Origin: Trebouxia sp. TZW2008
Taxonomy: Eukaryota > Chlorophyta > Trebouxiophyceae > Trebouxiales > Trebouxiaceae
Length of the DNA stretch: 64,000 nucleotides
Direction of reading: 5' to 3'
NCBI GenBank assembly: GCA_002118135.1
Contig: BDIU01000192.1
Coordinates: forward strand, 62,001-126,000
The position numbers were made by a program, and so were the translations under genes. Position 1 is the stretch's first letter; the number at the start of each line of letters is the position of its first letter. Below, piece after piece: positions 44,667-56,900 of this stretch. The notes under the pieces are model-generated. The model searched no databases and had not been told where the DNA came from. It was given only the letters and a program-made list of their open reading frames with translations.

Positions 44667-45408
44667 ACTTGTGACCTAATGGCGTTGTTGCAGTCAAGCA
44701 GAATTGCAGTTGCAGCATGCATGCATATAGCTCCCATGTGACAGGGCCCTTAGTACACTGCAACATGCAGTAATTGAAAAGCACTGCAGCGTTGTGTGAG
44801 CAGACATTAAAAGTGCCCAGACAGGCCTGGTCAAGCATTCACACATGCTCATGATGTCTGAGGCTGTGAAACAATTGCTGCTGAGCAACTTGAAACTCGT
44901 TTAAGCTTATGCTGTGCTGGGTCACTGTCAAAAACTGCACTTGCAAGTATCAAGCAGCATTGCTAGGAGCGAATTGCACTAGTGAACATCTAACAGGACC
45001 TGCTGATAGCATAACAAGCACTAAAAAGAGACCTGACATAGCGTGGCCGACTAAAGAACCCACGCTGTGCCGCACATGAAGTCAAGCAAGCTTGCATAAC
45101 TTCTACATAAAGTATGATACAGGTGCATGACAGCGCTGCAAAGGCAGTGGCAGTCCAATATCTCCACAGCGCTGACATACACAGAGGTTGACTGCAATCC
45201 TGAATTGCTACACGCACACTGCCCATCCTGTTGCTGATCAACTGAGTGGCCAGTGTGCCATATGATCTCACAAAATAGGTATATAGCTTGCTACTTCAGA
45301 GCGCATACGGGACAATGTGCCTGGAATGCATAGCTGCTCCTGGCTGACATTGCTTCAGAAGGCACTTTGCATCTCAAGAAACCAACCACACCAACCCAGT
45401 GGCTCAGC
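44667..45408. other. Spacer downstream of DUR3
   Basis: No supported gene. It contains the 3' UTR of DUR3 and possibly the 5' exon of the unidentified minus-strand gene. Confidence 0.35.
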
Positions 45409-48400
45409 TTAGTATGCAGCCTTGAGGTCATCTGCTTTGAAGTCTGCAACAGCCTGCTGGCCATGCGCTGTGTCATCAACATCCACATATGGGCTAGTCA
45501 TAGGCCTGTAAACAGAACCAAGTCATCAGAGCGCATATGAGGCTGTATGTATGGCATGGTCAAATGTACAAGGCTTGCCTGGATGAAGCAGCATTGCATC
45601 AAGACAAGGCGCAACAGCAAATGTAGCATAAAGGCAGGCTGGAAGGACTGCATCTGTCTCCAAACAGCTGATGCTCAAACACAGTCGTTTCTTTGATGAC
45701 ATATTGCCCATGCAATGGTGAGGGGTTTTGAACCCAACTCACAGGTAATGCAGCTAGATGCTTGCATGCGCCCAACACGTGACCACAAAAGCAGTACAAA
45801 GGGCAGAGCAGCAATTTTCTTTCAGGTGCTGTTGCAATTGCGGAAGCCAAGTTAGTTGTAAACAGATGGTGCTTACTTGCTAGCTTTGCAATCCAAATCA
45901 GCTGATGCAGCTGGGTGCTGGCATGCGCCCAACACGTGAAGTCAACAGCAGTACTGAGGCCAAAGCAGCATGTTTCAGTCAGGGACTCATAGACTTGCAC
46001 AAAGCACGACAGTTGAGTCCAGTCAGATAGTGCTTACTTGCTAGGCTTACGATCCAAATCAGGTAGCCTGCCACCATCAACCAAGTCCGGCTTGTGGGAG
46101 TGCTCAGTGCCATCATACTTGAGTGCCTCATTTGGTGAAGTCCACGTCAGCATGTGCTTGCAAATGACCGTCAGGATGGCTCTGGCCTCCCAGATTGGCA
46201 ACACCACAGCGATTATGGTTGCTGAAATCAGCAGGAAGAAACCAATGACAACCCACAATCTGCATTGTCAACACAATGTTTAGCTGAAAATAGTCAAAGG
46301 CCAAAACCCAGTGCTCTGACTTGAAATCAATGCTTTCCTGCTCAAAGCTGCTTGGGGCAAGAGCTTCTCAAGCAACAGACAACCGAAGCATTAGACAACT
46401 ACATGTCACTGAGTGCAAACAGTTCCAATGCAATCCATGCTGCAGGGCTACAGGGCTGTTGCACCCAAACAGCCCTAGTCAAAGGCTGAAGAGTGTGCAC
46501 CTGGAAATTAACCACTGCAGTGCATCAGTCTGCATTTCAGATATTGCGCCTTCTGTAAGGCTGCATATGACAATTGGCATGACAATGCAGCCGGTGTCGC
46601 AGATACTCTCATGCTCAAGTGATCTTTGATTCTCACACCACATGCAGACGTCATGACTGTGGTGACACTTCAGGCTTACGTGAAGTAATGTAGACTCCAT
46701 ACTGCGCCAGCTGGCAGCGTCAACAGCGGCCACACAAACTGTGTGGTGACGAAGAAGACTGCCGTGGCTACCCACACCCATTTGCGCATCTTGGCGATAT
46801 GAGCTGCTGAGTCAGCGCCATCAGCCGCGATGCCTAGCCTCTCTCCCTTGTCAGCTAGGTGAATGTCGTAGTCAAACAGCCTCCAGTCAAACTTCTCTTT
46901 AGCGGGGAAGACTTTGCTCTGCACACACAAAGGATGGTGTTAGATGTGTTGAGACAGGACTGACTGAGAGCTTGGATGCAGGTACAATCTTGAGAAAAGT
47001 GTGTCTCTCCCTGATGATGTCGCTTTTGTCAGCAAGGTGGATGTCATAGCTAAAGAGCCTCCAGTCAAATTTCTCCTGAGCAGGTAAACACTTTTCTCAG
47101 GAAAAACACATTCCTGCAAAAGCTCTGCATACACAACACTAGAGCTTATATGACTCAATGGAACTCACGCAAGCAAGGTGCACTGGCTGCATCCTGCTTC
47201 ACCAGCAGCTCTCAACTGCCAAGAAGTGCTAGTCAGAGGCTTCAACAAGTTCCAACAGGCATGATTTGCATAAACAGCATTTGCTCATCACAAGAACTGC
47301 TCATCAAGGAGACTGGGCGGAGTACATGAAAGCCAACATGTTTAAACAGGGGTGAATCATTGTCTCCTTGCTGACATTGAGTTGACTCACCAGGATGACA
47401 CATACGATGAGGCCCATGCCAATTGAGATACAACATCCCGCCAACATGGGCTCGTTGTTTTGGAGGGAAAGCACAGTTGGCGCCTCATACATCTTTTTGG
47501 CGGTGACTAGCCATGCAATGAGTCCACAGCACCCGCCAGTAATGGTGCCAACTGTGGCGCCAAGGCATGTGCAGCCATTCCAAAGGAGGGAAAAAAAGAT
47601 TGGGAAAACTGCGCCAGCTGCTGAGACGCTGAGCACATCTCCCATGAAGTTATAGCTTATGTAAGCGCCGGTGCACATGCAGCATAGGGCTGATGCCAAC
47701 AGCCCCCAGCCCACCACACCTAGGCGGGAAACCATCAGCAGCTCCTTGCCTGATGCCTGCATACATACCAGCAAGGAGTCAAACACTTGACACCAGTCGT
47801 TATTTACGTGTTGGATATTACTATTTGCTAATTACATCAAACATACTTTCAGAGACCCAACAAGGGGGCGACAGTACATCATTTAGACTGTACAAGAGAC
47901 CCATTTGCAATGAATGATTATAAAGACTGTCTGTACTGTAGGTGATTACTACAAAGTCAAAATTACATGTGTAAGACATCAGTCTTGTCTTGTCACGTTT
48001 ACTGTAGTCATGATCAAGGTCTATCGGCATAACAGCAAGAGTCCGAGGCAACCAGGTATTTGTGAGATGCAAATGCGTTTCTGTAAGTTAATCACGCTGA
48101 CACGCACTCTTGGACCCGCTGAATGTCCCAGCCATTGCAACAGCTGGTGCCCCTTAGGGTATGGCATCTGTTCAAAGCTTGTAAATTCAAGCAGCATCCA
48201 TGGGGTTGGACCTGTATATTAGGACTGTTGTGGATCAAAAATAAACAACATGAGTAAATTGATGTCAGAGCCATGCATGGTGCCATGAGATTTGCAGTGC
48301 ATTCTGCCATATTTGGCAAAAAGAGTTCACCTTGAGCCTGATGTAGCATCTGTAGACAGTATGTGAAGAGATCTGTGCAAGCCAATCCCTCTGTTGCTGC

Positions 48401-51400
48401 TAGATCTCACAGCCACCAGATTCTATGAGATATGCGCATACCTCAGATTCTGCCAAGAAATAAGTCGCAAAATGGACTGCACACCTTGGGTCGGATGGAG
48501 CGTCTGTAGACATCATAGATGAAGAGACTTGTGCAATCTGATGCCTCTGTTGCTGCTAGATGTCACAGCCATGCAATATGTCGCAAGTCCTGCCATCAGA
48601 TTTGCCTCAACTGCATGACCGACTACTTTGTGACTGACAAGAACATTCTTGCCTTAGGTCGGATGTAGCGCCTGTAGACATCATAGGTGAAGAGACTGGT
48701 GCATGCCAGACCTTTCCTTGCTCCATTGGATGTCACAGCCATCCAATATGCCAGGAGTCCTGTCATAAGTTCTGCTATGACTCGCATGAGTTGACACTTT
48801 TGACCGGCAAAATGACGCGCCTACCTCAGGTCAGATCTAGCGTCTGTAGACATTGAAGAGATTTTTGTGCATGCCAAACCCTCCCCTGCTCCACTTGATG
48901 TCACAGCCATGCATGATGACAAAGGTTTTGCCATGATTCAGCTTGGCATAGTCTGCACACCTTGGGGCGGATGTAGCGTCTGTAGACATCATAGGTGAAG
49001 AGACTTGTGCAAGCCAAACCCTCCCCTGCTCCACTTGATGTCACTGCCATGAAACAGATGATGACCACCAGCACTGCGCCTGCTTGCCCAAAGTAGGTGA
49101 TGGCTACTGCTGGTAACACTAAACCATTGGATGCTTCACTGCCACTCAACTGCATCACACGAATGTCAGAGTCAAGCATTGACATGGCAATAGTAATTCC
49201 TGCTCCACTTGATGTCACAGCCATGCAGCAAATGATGACCACCAGCACTGCGCCTGTCTGCCAAAGTAGGTATTGGCTACAGCTGGTAGCACCAGCCCAT
49301 AAATGCCCCACTGCTACTCAACTGTAACAAAAACAGTGTGAGGAGTCAAACACCCACACAGCAGGAAAGACTCTTCCGCTGCTGTACAAGGTCAAGTAGA
49401 TCATGACTCATGACCACCAGCAGTGTGACTGCTTGGCCAAAGTAAGCGACGGCCAATGCTGATATCACCAACTTTGTGGGATGCCTCATGCCTCACTGCC
49501 GTTCAGCTGCAGAAAGAGCATGAATGGTCTGAGTGCAGACAACAGGTGCAGGCAAGGCCTGGTAAGAATGGCAGCAACAAAGCGAGGCCACGCAAGGGCA
49601 ACAGGCATACAACTGTCGTCAGAGACAGTTGCTGAGTAAGCTGCAGCAGGGGCACAACTGCATACGACAGGGCAAGGCAGGGGCAGAATAGGGCATAGCA
49701 GAGCAAGCCAGCAAGGGCGGAGAGGAGAAGTGCAGAGACACAGCAACTGCAGAAAGGTTCTGGAGCCGATCGAAAACTCACCGGCAAGTCCATAGCAATG
49801 GCGGCCAAGCCCATGCAGATTGGCAGGGAGAAGACGATGGCAAAGTACAGGTAGGTACCCACAACATAACCCTGCACAGAAGGAAACATCTCAATGGCAA
49901 ATACAACACCAAAGAGCAAGTTACCAGTTGCCATTGCATGTTGCGATGACTTGTTGCATATGCAGATGCCTTCAGAATGCTCACAAGTATGCATCAGCTG
50001 ATCAGCTTGCAGCATGACAAGAGAAGACAAGAAAGAGTCTATGCCATTGGGCAAGTTTGCGAGGCCTCAGATAGACCATGGCAGCATAACATTGTCTTGG
50101 TGGCGTTACAAACATGGATTCAGCAGAAAATGGGTTGCAGCTTGTTCAGAATTTGGATTGCATTCCCACCTTGACAGCGTGTACTGGGCTTGCAGCAACA
50201 GCGCTCTGCCAGTAACTCTGGTCAGCAAAGATCTGCACCAGTCCAATAATGATACCGTTGATGTTGCTGTAGAATCCTTGCAGGCTGAAGGCTGTCAGGT
50301 AGCTGCCTGCCCTGTTGCCGGGGATTGGCTTGTAGGGACCCATCAACACCAATCTCTCATGCACCTGCCACAGTACACAGCAATTGTTTTGTGTGGCTTT
50401 TGCAGTAGATAAACATGTAGACATGCAAATGATAAGGCTGTCAGGCAGCTGCCTGCCCTGTTGCCAGGGATAGGTTCGTAACCCATCAACACCAGCCTCT
50501 CATGCACCTGTCATGGCAAACATTACTTATGTTTGGATGAGTTGTTTCATTTATACCTTTGCTCTTTCAATCAGCACAGCAGACTAGCCATGTCCCTGTC
50601 ATGAAAGACAGCTTTTGTTTTGCATTGGTTCTGCAGTAGACACGCAAACACACGTGATTTGATAAGGGCGTGAGGTAGCTGCTTGCCCCATTGCCAGGGA
50701 TTCAATTGTAAGGCCCATTGACACCAGCCTCTCATGCAAATGTCGTATGCATTGTTTGGTAGCTACGACACGCATCGGATTCACTTTCAGGCACCCTTGT
50801 GTATGATCTGTGCAAGCATTTCACAGACAGATGACAGCAAGATGACTGAACAACAGAGGCGCACATTACACATGCTTTGCCAGAATTGGCCTTGCTTACC
50901 CTTGAGATGCTTCCTTGCAATGAAATTCCACAATGACAGGGTGACATATGTTGTAAAACAATAGAGGCTTTGCCTGCTGACCTTTGAAATGCTTCCCAGC
51001 ATGCCGCCGCCGCAGTAAGTCTTGAACATGAAGATGCAAAGCACCACAAAGATGATGACCGTGTGGATGTAGGAAGTGGTGAAAGTGGCTTTCAAGCCCC
51101 CGCTGACAGCATACAGCACCACGCCCATGGGGATTAGGAAACTCAGGGCTGCGCGCAAAGAAGGTATATGTTAGACATGCAGTAAGGGCGATACATCATG
51201 ACAGATGACGACTGTGTGGATGTAGGAAGTGGTGAAAGTGGCAAAAGTGGCTTTCAGGCCGCCGCTCACAGCATACAGTACCACGCCCATGGGAATCAAG
51301 AAACTCAGAGCTGCAAGCAAGCAAGACACAGGTCAAAGAGCCAATATGAGCAGTGCATTATGGCATGCTAACAAGCTTATGGCTGCAGCCAAGCAGGGCA

Positions 51401-53530
51401 CACATCAAGGATCCAATGCAGCACCATATTCTGACGTTATGTGGTGTTCTGAGGAAGGCTGGGGCTGTTTGTCTTGTTCACAAGAAGTGTGTTGTCTGCA
51501 GTCTTGCCTGATGTTGAGGATGACTCAGCATCCCTGTACATGATGCGGCAAAAAGATGAGCTGGTATGGCAATGTAAGACTAGACTTGCCATCAACACAT
51601 CAGGGCTTCATAAGATTGTGAGTGGGGATCACAGCCTCTTGACCATTGTGACAATCAGAATCTGAAGCAAATGAGATGACAAGCTAGAGCACATGTCATG
51701 TTGAATTCTGACTGGATGCCTGCCATAAGAGTTGACGCCTGTGAGGGTGTTGGTGACAACTACAGCTCCCATGCTCACCACAATGTTTTCAATGAAGCTG
51801 ATACTGAAAGCACTTGATGCTGGCAGACCACACTATGTGTCATCCTAAGATTCAACTGCTTGCCTACCAGGCGTTTGTGAGTTACTGGTTACAACCACAG
51901 CGCCCATAAGCATCATGACGGTCACAATGCAATTCATCATGCAACCAATTGCTGCTGACAGCTTGGATTGTCTGTAAGTTTTGACCCTGAATGCCTGCTT
52001 ACCATAAGAGTTGACGCCTGTGAGTGTGTTGGTGACAACTACAGCCCCCATAATCATCATAATGGTCACAATGAAGTTAGTCATGAAAGCGATGAAGCCA
52101 AAGACCAAGTGACCAGGTTTGCCCCAACGGCACTGTATGATCTCCAGAAAAGTGTGCGCCTGCAAAACGTGTTATGGCAATAAGTCAGTAAAGGTACAGC
52201 GCCTCAGCACAGACAGAGCATACATACACAGAGTCATGTCAACATGAAATATGATACTGCAGATCTGGTGTTTGCCACTCAACACAGTCACAGCAACAGC
52301 TTGACACAATGCTGTGACGTAGTGCTTCAGTGTCAAAAGCTGCTAGTGCGTACATAATAGTTATTAGCAAGGAGCTGATCATGCTGAGGCACATGGTGAT
52401 ACCTTGGGTGCTCTGTGCTTGAGCTCCAGCGACATCATGGCAAACAAGAATGTGTTCAGACCCTGGTTGGCAAACCTGCAAACCATCAAGCACATGAGTA
52501 CATGCAAATCCAATAAATATGCTTATGTATATCACCACAAGAAAGATGTCTGCTTTTGAATGTATGACATCAGCATGTTGGCAGACACAGAAGGTTGAAG
52601 AGCATGTGTGTTTGACATCAACAATGAGTGCAGTTGCTTGCAGTCTGGAAGGCATGAAACGATGTCATTGCACAGCCCTGCGCAGCACAGCACAGCACCG
52701 CACTGCACTTACCACATGGAGTTTGACACACCATTCAGGTATGTCAGTGAGACACAGGCTAGCAGAATGGAGGCCCATGTGAAGTGTGACACAATGTCCA
52801 CTCCTATCAGCCCCGCTTTGACACTTCGTCCAGCCGTATTAAACTGTTCTGAATTATACTTGTGGCCCGCAAACTTGACATCAATCCAGACCAGTATCAG
52901 CGCTATGCAAGCGAAGAAGACTCCAAAGCCACATACAATGACCCATCCCGCCACCTGCATCAGAAATGGTCAAAATGTGATAGCACCGCAGTGCAGTGGC
53001 ATACAGCACGTTGTCAGTCCTGTCCTGATTGAACTTGGGCGAGGACCAATAAAGATTAAATGGTTTGTGAGTGGCGTTCAGAAATGATGTGCTGATTTTG
53101 CGCATGTGAAGCGCATTTGTAGCAGAGAATGTCGAAACGCTTGACGCTGGGGCGACGTGAACGCAGCTGCAGTTGACCCGCTCTTTTAGCTTAGAACTGC
53201 AGTGCGGTGTTTGAGGTGGCGACAATTCGACCAAGAACACGGCCATCAGACACGACGCAGCAGCAGCCACGAGAAGTGCAATGCGATCCTATGCAAGTCA
53301 CAATGATGGACATGCGGCCTTTGCGCGAGCTGGCATGCATATAAGTGGCAGGTAAAGTGTCAGCGGCCGTCCTGCCCAGCTGGTCAACTACAAGCAGTGC
53401 AGAATTTGCGCATCAAATATACCTGAGGAAGCGCATATGTCCCAGCATCAAAGAACTGCGTCTTGCCGTCGAACTCTGTCAGTCCGAAAAGGTTTGGCAC
53501 ACCGTCCCCTGTCCGTGTATACTCTCCCAT
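45409..53530 (-). CDS. DUR3: Urea/polyamine symporter DUR3 (SSS family)
   Basis: Twelve minus-strand exons join in one frame to 714 residues: 53530-53423, 52954-52713, 52475-52403, 52159-52003, 51148-50982, 50364-50170, 49871-49782, 49149-48961, 47756-47391, 46918-46680, 46259-46038 and 45505-45409. DUR3 is the plasma-membrane high-affinity urea/H+ (or Na+) symporter, also carrying polyamines in some species. Matches to plant DUR3 include YALPQVAGWVIVCGFGVFF, EQFNTAGRSVKAGLIGVDIV, TNTLTGVNSYGALSFLIPMG, VVLYAVSGGLKATFTTSYIH, PVHAVKGYVVGTYLYFAIVF, MAVTSSGAGEGLACTSLFTY, DVYRRYIRPK and KEKFDWRLFDYDIH. About 13-15 hydrophobic helices are visible. The ATG at 53530 is the first in frame. The last exon is inferred from a strong donor (AA|GTAAGC at 46037). 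Seven exons have tandem edge copies in neighbouring introns. It is divergent from the oxygenase gene. Confidence 0.93.
45735..46030 (-). repeat. Two tandem units of about 145 bases in the last DUR3 intron
   Basis: Blocks at about 45735-45880 and 45881-46030 share the stretches catgcgcccaacacgtga and gtgcttacttgctag. The second motif includes the donor of exon 46259-46038 in reverse complement, so these are further donor-edge copies. Confidence 0.8.
47010..47110 (-). repeat. Copy of the acceptor-side edge of DUR3 exon 10
   Basis: It repeats the start of exon 46918-46680 (KFDWRLFDYDIH-coding part) in the preceding intron. Confidence 0.8.
48330..48925 (-). repeat. Four copies of the donor-side edge of DUR3 exon 8
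   Basis: Copies at about 48836-48925, 48655-48750, 48480-48575 and 48330-48390 repeat the end of exon 49149-48961 (CTSLFTYDVYRRYIRPK). Their would-be donors are GTAGGC, GCAAGA, GTGTGC and GTGAAC respectively, all GT or GC. Confidence 0.9.
49204..49512 (-). repeat. Two copies of the acceptor-side edge of DUR3 exon 8
   Basis: Copies at 49204-49325 and about 49395-49512 repeat the beginning of exon 49149-48961 (GSEASNGLVLPA to AVLVVIICFMAV). The further one keeps CTGCAG before the start. Confidence 0.9.
50436..50745 (-). repeat. Two copies of the acceptor-side edge of DUR3 exon 6
   Basis: Copies at about 50436-50515 and 50660-50745 repeat the start of exon 50364-50170 (VHERLVLMG to IPGNRAGSYLTA). 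Confidence 0.85.
51195..51320 (-). repeat. Copy of the acceptor-side edge of DUR3 exon 5
   Basis: It repeats most of the first half of exon 51148-50982 (ALSFLIPMGVVLYAVSGGLK) with the acceptor CTTGCAG kept. A 12-base stretch inside (aaagtggc) is itself doubled. Confidence 0.9.
51722..51945 (-). repeat. Two copies of the donor-side edge of DUR3 exon 4
   Basis: Copies at about 51863-51945 and 51722-51800 repeat the end of exon 52159-52003 (TIMMIMGAVVVTNTLTGVNS), in the following intron. A GT donor remains in the copy nearer 51722. Confidence 0.85.
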
Positions 53531-53977
53531 TTCGAGTCTGCTAGAGCCAAGCGGGCGGCGGAACAAGTAGCGTCCGGCGGCCCGTCAAGATGCCGACTAG
53601 ATCTGCGCTTTGTGTATAGACACGGGAAGCCTTGCCCTTGCTACGTAAGAGATTCAGCTTTTCGTGCAGGAATTTTGAACCTTTTGCGACAGGCGCAAGT
53701 TAGTCATTGAGCCTGCAGACCCGTCCATATGGGATCCATGTGTGCACCAAACAGTACATAAGCTTTGGCTGCCGGAGGTGGGTTTACGTGAAATTAGTCT
53801 CTTATTCTGGCCTTTTGCTTCACGTCAATTTACGAAATATACGAGGACCTTGGATAGGCATGAGACTCGTGCGACTGCCAACGGGGCTTGTATCGGGACG
53901 CGGGAGCGCAACAGCAGAAGTCGTTTGCATCATCGCCTGACGCCGAAGAGCATATTTTGGGACGTGTGTTGCTCGAC
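53531..53977. promoter_or_regulatory. Probable bidirectional promoter of DUR3 and the 2OG oxygenase
   Basis: The divergent start codons lie 447 bases apart. No specific nitrogen-responsive element was recognised. Confidence 0.45.
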
Positions 53978-56900
53978 ATGACTGTTGCACCTGCTACAGT
54001 CACGTTGTCTAAGCGCAAAATCCAGCGCATCAGCCTGGCGGACTTTGCTCAGCGCAAGCATGAGATTACAGAACAGTTGATGCACGCAGCAACCGATCTG
54101 GGGTTTTTCATGATATCCGACACAGGCATGTCCCAAGAAGAGGTAAAGCTTCTGCACATGTACAGCCGCAAGCCACGCGTGACGACTGCTGTGGCTCCGC
54201 TACGTAAACCTTGCGTCGAACTCGTCTATTCCAGAACATGTAAGTTGCCTTGCGTGACATGTGCATGTTCTGCAGATCGACTCCATGTTCGCTCGTGGCG
54301 CGCAATTCTTCGCGCTGGACGACAAGGTGAAGAAGGCAATACCATGTGATCCAGCCACCTTCGTCGGCTGGGAGAAAGACGCAGAGGTGTCACCTGCAAC
54401 AGGTTCTCTCCAACTTCTCGCAGCTTTTGCAGTTTTGACTTAACAGTTGAAGCTTTGAGCTTGTTGTGCGCTTGCACTCAGCTGAAGCCATGTCATGCTA
54501 CATTGCACTCAAAAGGTTGTGTGCAGCCTGCGTCACAGCAGACAGACTAGAGTCATCTCAGCCGTGACATGTACGCAAGCCACTGCAGGTGCTAGGTACA
54601 TGCAGCCCAAGGGTTGTTTGATTGGGCGAACTTGTTATGTGTGTCAACATCGGTTATGCTCATGTCTGAGGTTGTTTGCAGGCTTTGCTGACCACAAGGA
54701 GAGCATTCAAGTTGCATATGATCAGAGGCAGTGGGGAAAGGAATGGCCAGTGGATGACAGCTGCCCAGGTTTCAGAGATGAAGCCTTAGCATTCATGGGC
54801 AAATGCGAATCCATTGTGCATATGCTGCTGGAGTGCTTTGCTGTGGGTCTCAGCATGCCTTATAACGACTTCCAAAAGGTGCTTTCCTAGTGTCACTCTC
54901 AGACGACTGTCAGTATTGCGCAGTGATGCTGCTGTCATGTATGCAGCAAACGCAAAAACAATACATGGTGTGCATTACTGCATACAATGCAAGCCACTGC
55001 ATGGGATGTGTCTTGATCACTGCATGCTGCATGCAATGTCTTTGCATTGACTCAGCCTACCCTTGAGATAGTCTGCTACTGTTTGGCATGCATAGTTACT
55101 TATTTCATGCCTGAGTCATAGTGCAGACACTCTTGCCTGTATTCAACACAAGATCACCCTTGCCCTCTTCATGTCCTCTCTGCCTTGCTGCTGCCGTAGA
55201 TTTTGCACTTGACAGCCATGCTATGCATTGCTGAGCCTTGTGCCTGTTTTGTGGCTGTGTCTAGGTGCATGCCAGTTGCAGAACCCCTAAAGCATCCCAT
55301 GCTGCTTCCGCTCACAGAGTTTCTGGTGATGATGCCTGATGGCACACATTTGCGTTTTGTCGTGCCTGATCAAAGCATCGTATTTGCAGGCTCTGGACAA
55401 TTCAGCCCAAGACTGCAACAGCGCCATGCGTTTCATGAACTGTGAGGCATTCTTTCCCACACTTGCATGATGTGACTCCATTCATCACCTTGGCACTTTG
55501 CTTTTGCTCTTTCTCTGCTTGTGCTGCCTTCTGTCAGACATTGACATGTCTACACGCTTACATTGCCGGCACCATTGCTTGAGTTCATCAGCTTGCATAT
55601 GTGTGAGGAGCTGTAGTCACAAATCACGACTACCTGCTTGCCTGCCTGCCGGTCTATCTGTCTGACTAATGCAATGTTAGATCTCAAGCGTGCAAATATT
55701 GCCAGGGAATCGTTCCGGTCAGCAATTCAGTGTTGTTGGCTGCATCGACCACTGTCGACTATGTTGTGCAGACTATGATGTGACGGGGCGCACATTCCCT
55801 GACGGCCACATGCGCGTTATGCCTCACACCGACATGTCGGCCCTGACTTTGCTCTTCCAGCGAGTAGGTGAGCCAAGACTGACACAACCCATACTTGCTG
55901 ATTTTTCTTGCGCGCCTAAGTCTGTCTGTGGCTTGTGCCTGCTAGTCTGACTATGCAATTCAACCTCTGCTTTCTCAATCCATGCACTTTATGATCAGCC
56001 TGCTAGCAGTCTATAGTGACTTCCCCCAAAACCCTTTTGGCCCAAAAGGCCATCATTTGTCAATTTTCATGCATTCATGCCATTGATCAGCTTGGCATGG
56101 GATAGAGCGGACTTGCCCAGAGGTGTCGCAACGAGACAGGCTACCCTGATTTCAGGTCAGCAATGCTGCTATTTTCATGCCTTCACTCACTCACTCACTC
56201 ACTCACTCACTCACTCACTCACTCACTCACTCACTCACTCACTCACTCACTCACTCATTTCAAGTGCTAGACAGGCTCAGCAGGCCCAGCTAGGTATGTA
56301 CTCAAGCAATCAGCTGTGAGCAATACTGCCGTGACATTGTTTTGCTTTACACAGTGATGTCATGTAGTAGTGACATCTATGTAATCTTATAACACAGGAA
56401 TGTCACATACTGTGCTATTCCACCTCAGGGGGACTGGACTGGAGGTGTGCTCAGGCAGAGAAACCGTGACAGAGTGTGCTACAAGGGATGAATCGGCCAA
56501 ACGACGGCTTGTTTCATGCAGAACACCATCACATGAAAGTTGCTCTGCCTGTGCGACATCATGTGCTGTGTATATTACAGGGAAGACAGGGTTGAAGGTG
56601 TGTCCAGGGAGAGAAGCTACAACAGAATATGCCGTGGAAGATGAATGGACCATTCCTCCTCAATTGCCCGGATGGACTCTTGCCTTTTGTCTCAATTATC
56701 CTTGCATGTGACAGGGAAGACCGGGTTGGAGTCCAGGGAGAGAAGCCAACACAAACTCTACCATGCATGATGAGTAAACCCCATGTAATCAATTGGGGCC
56801 ATTACGTTGCTTCCCATTCCATTCCACAACACAATGTGTATAGTTTATAGTGCAGTCAGTCATTCCTTGTAATGAATTGTTGCAGGAGAGACAGGGTTGG

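Noticed and set aside
52881..53270. Alternative N-terminal extension of DUR3
   Set aside because: The exon at 53423-53530 supplies a leader ending LPQ, as in plant DUR3, and splices in phase to 52954. The longer read-through frame has no family similarity.
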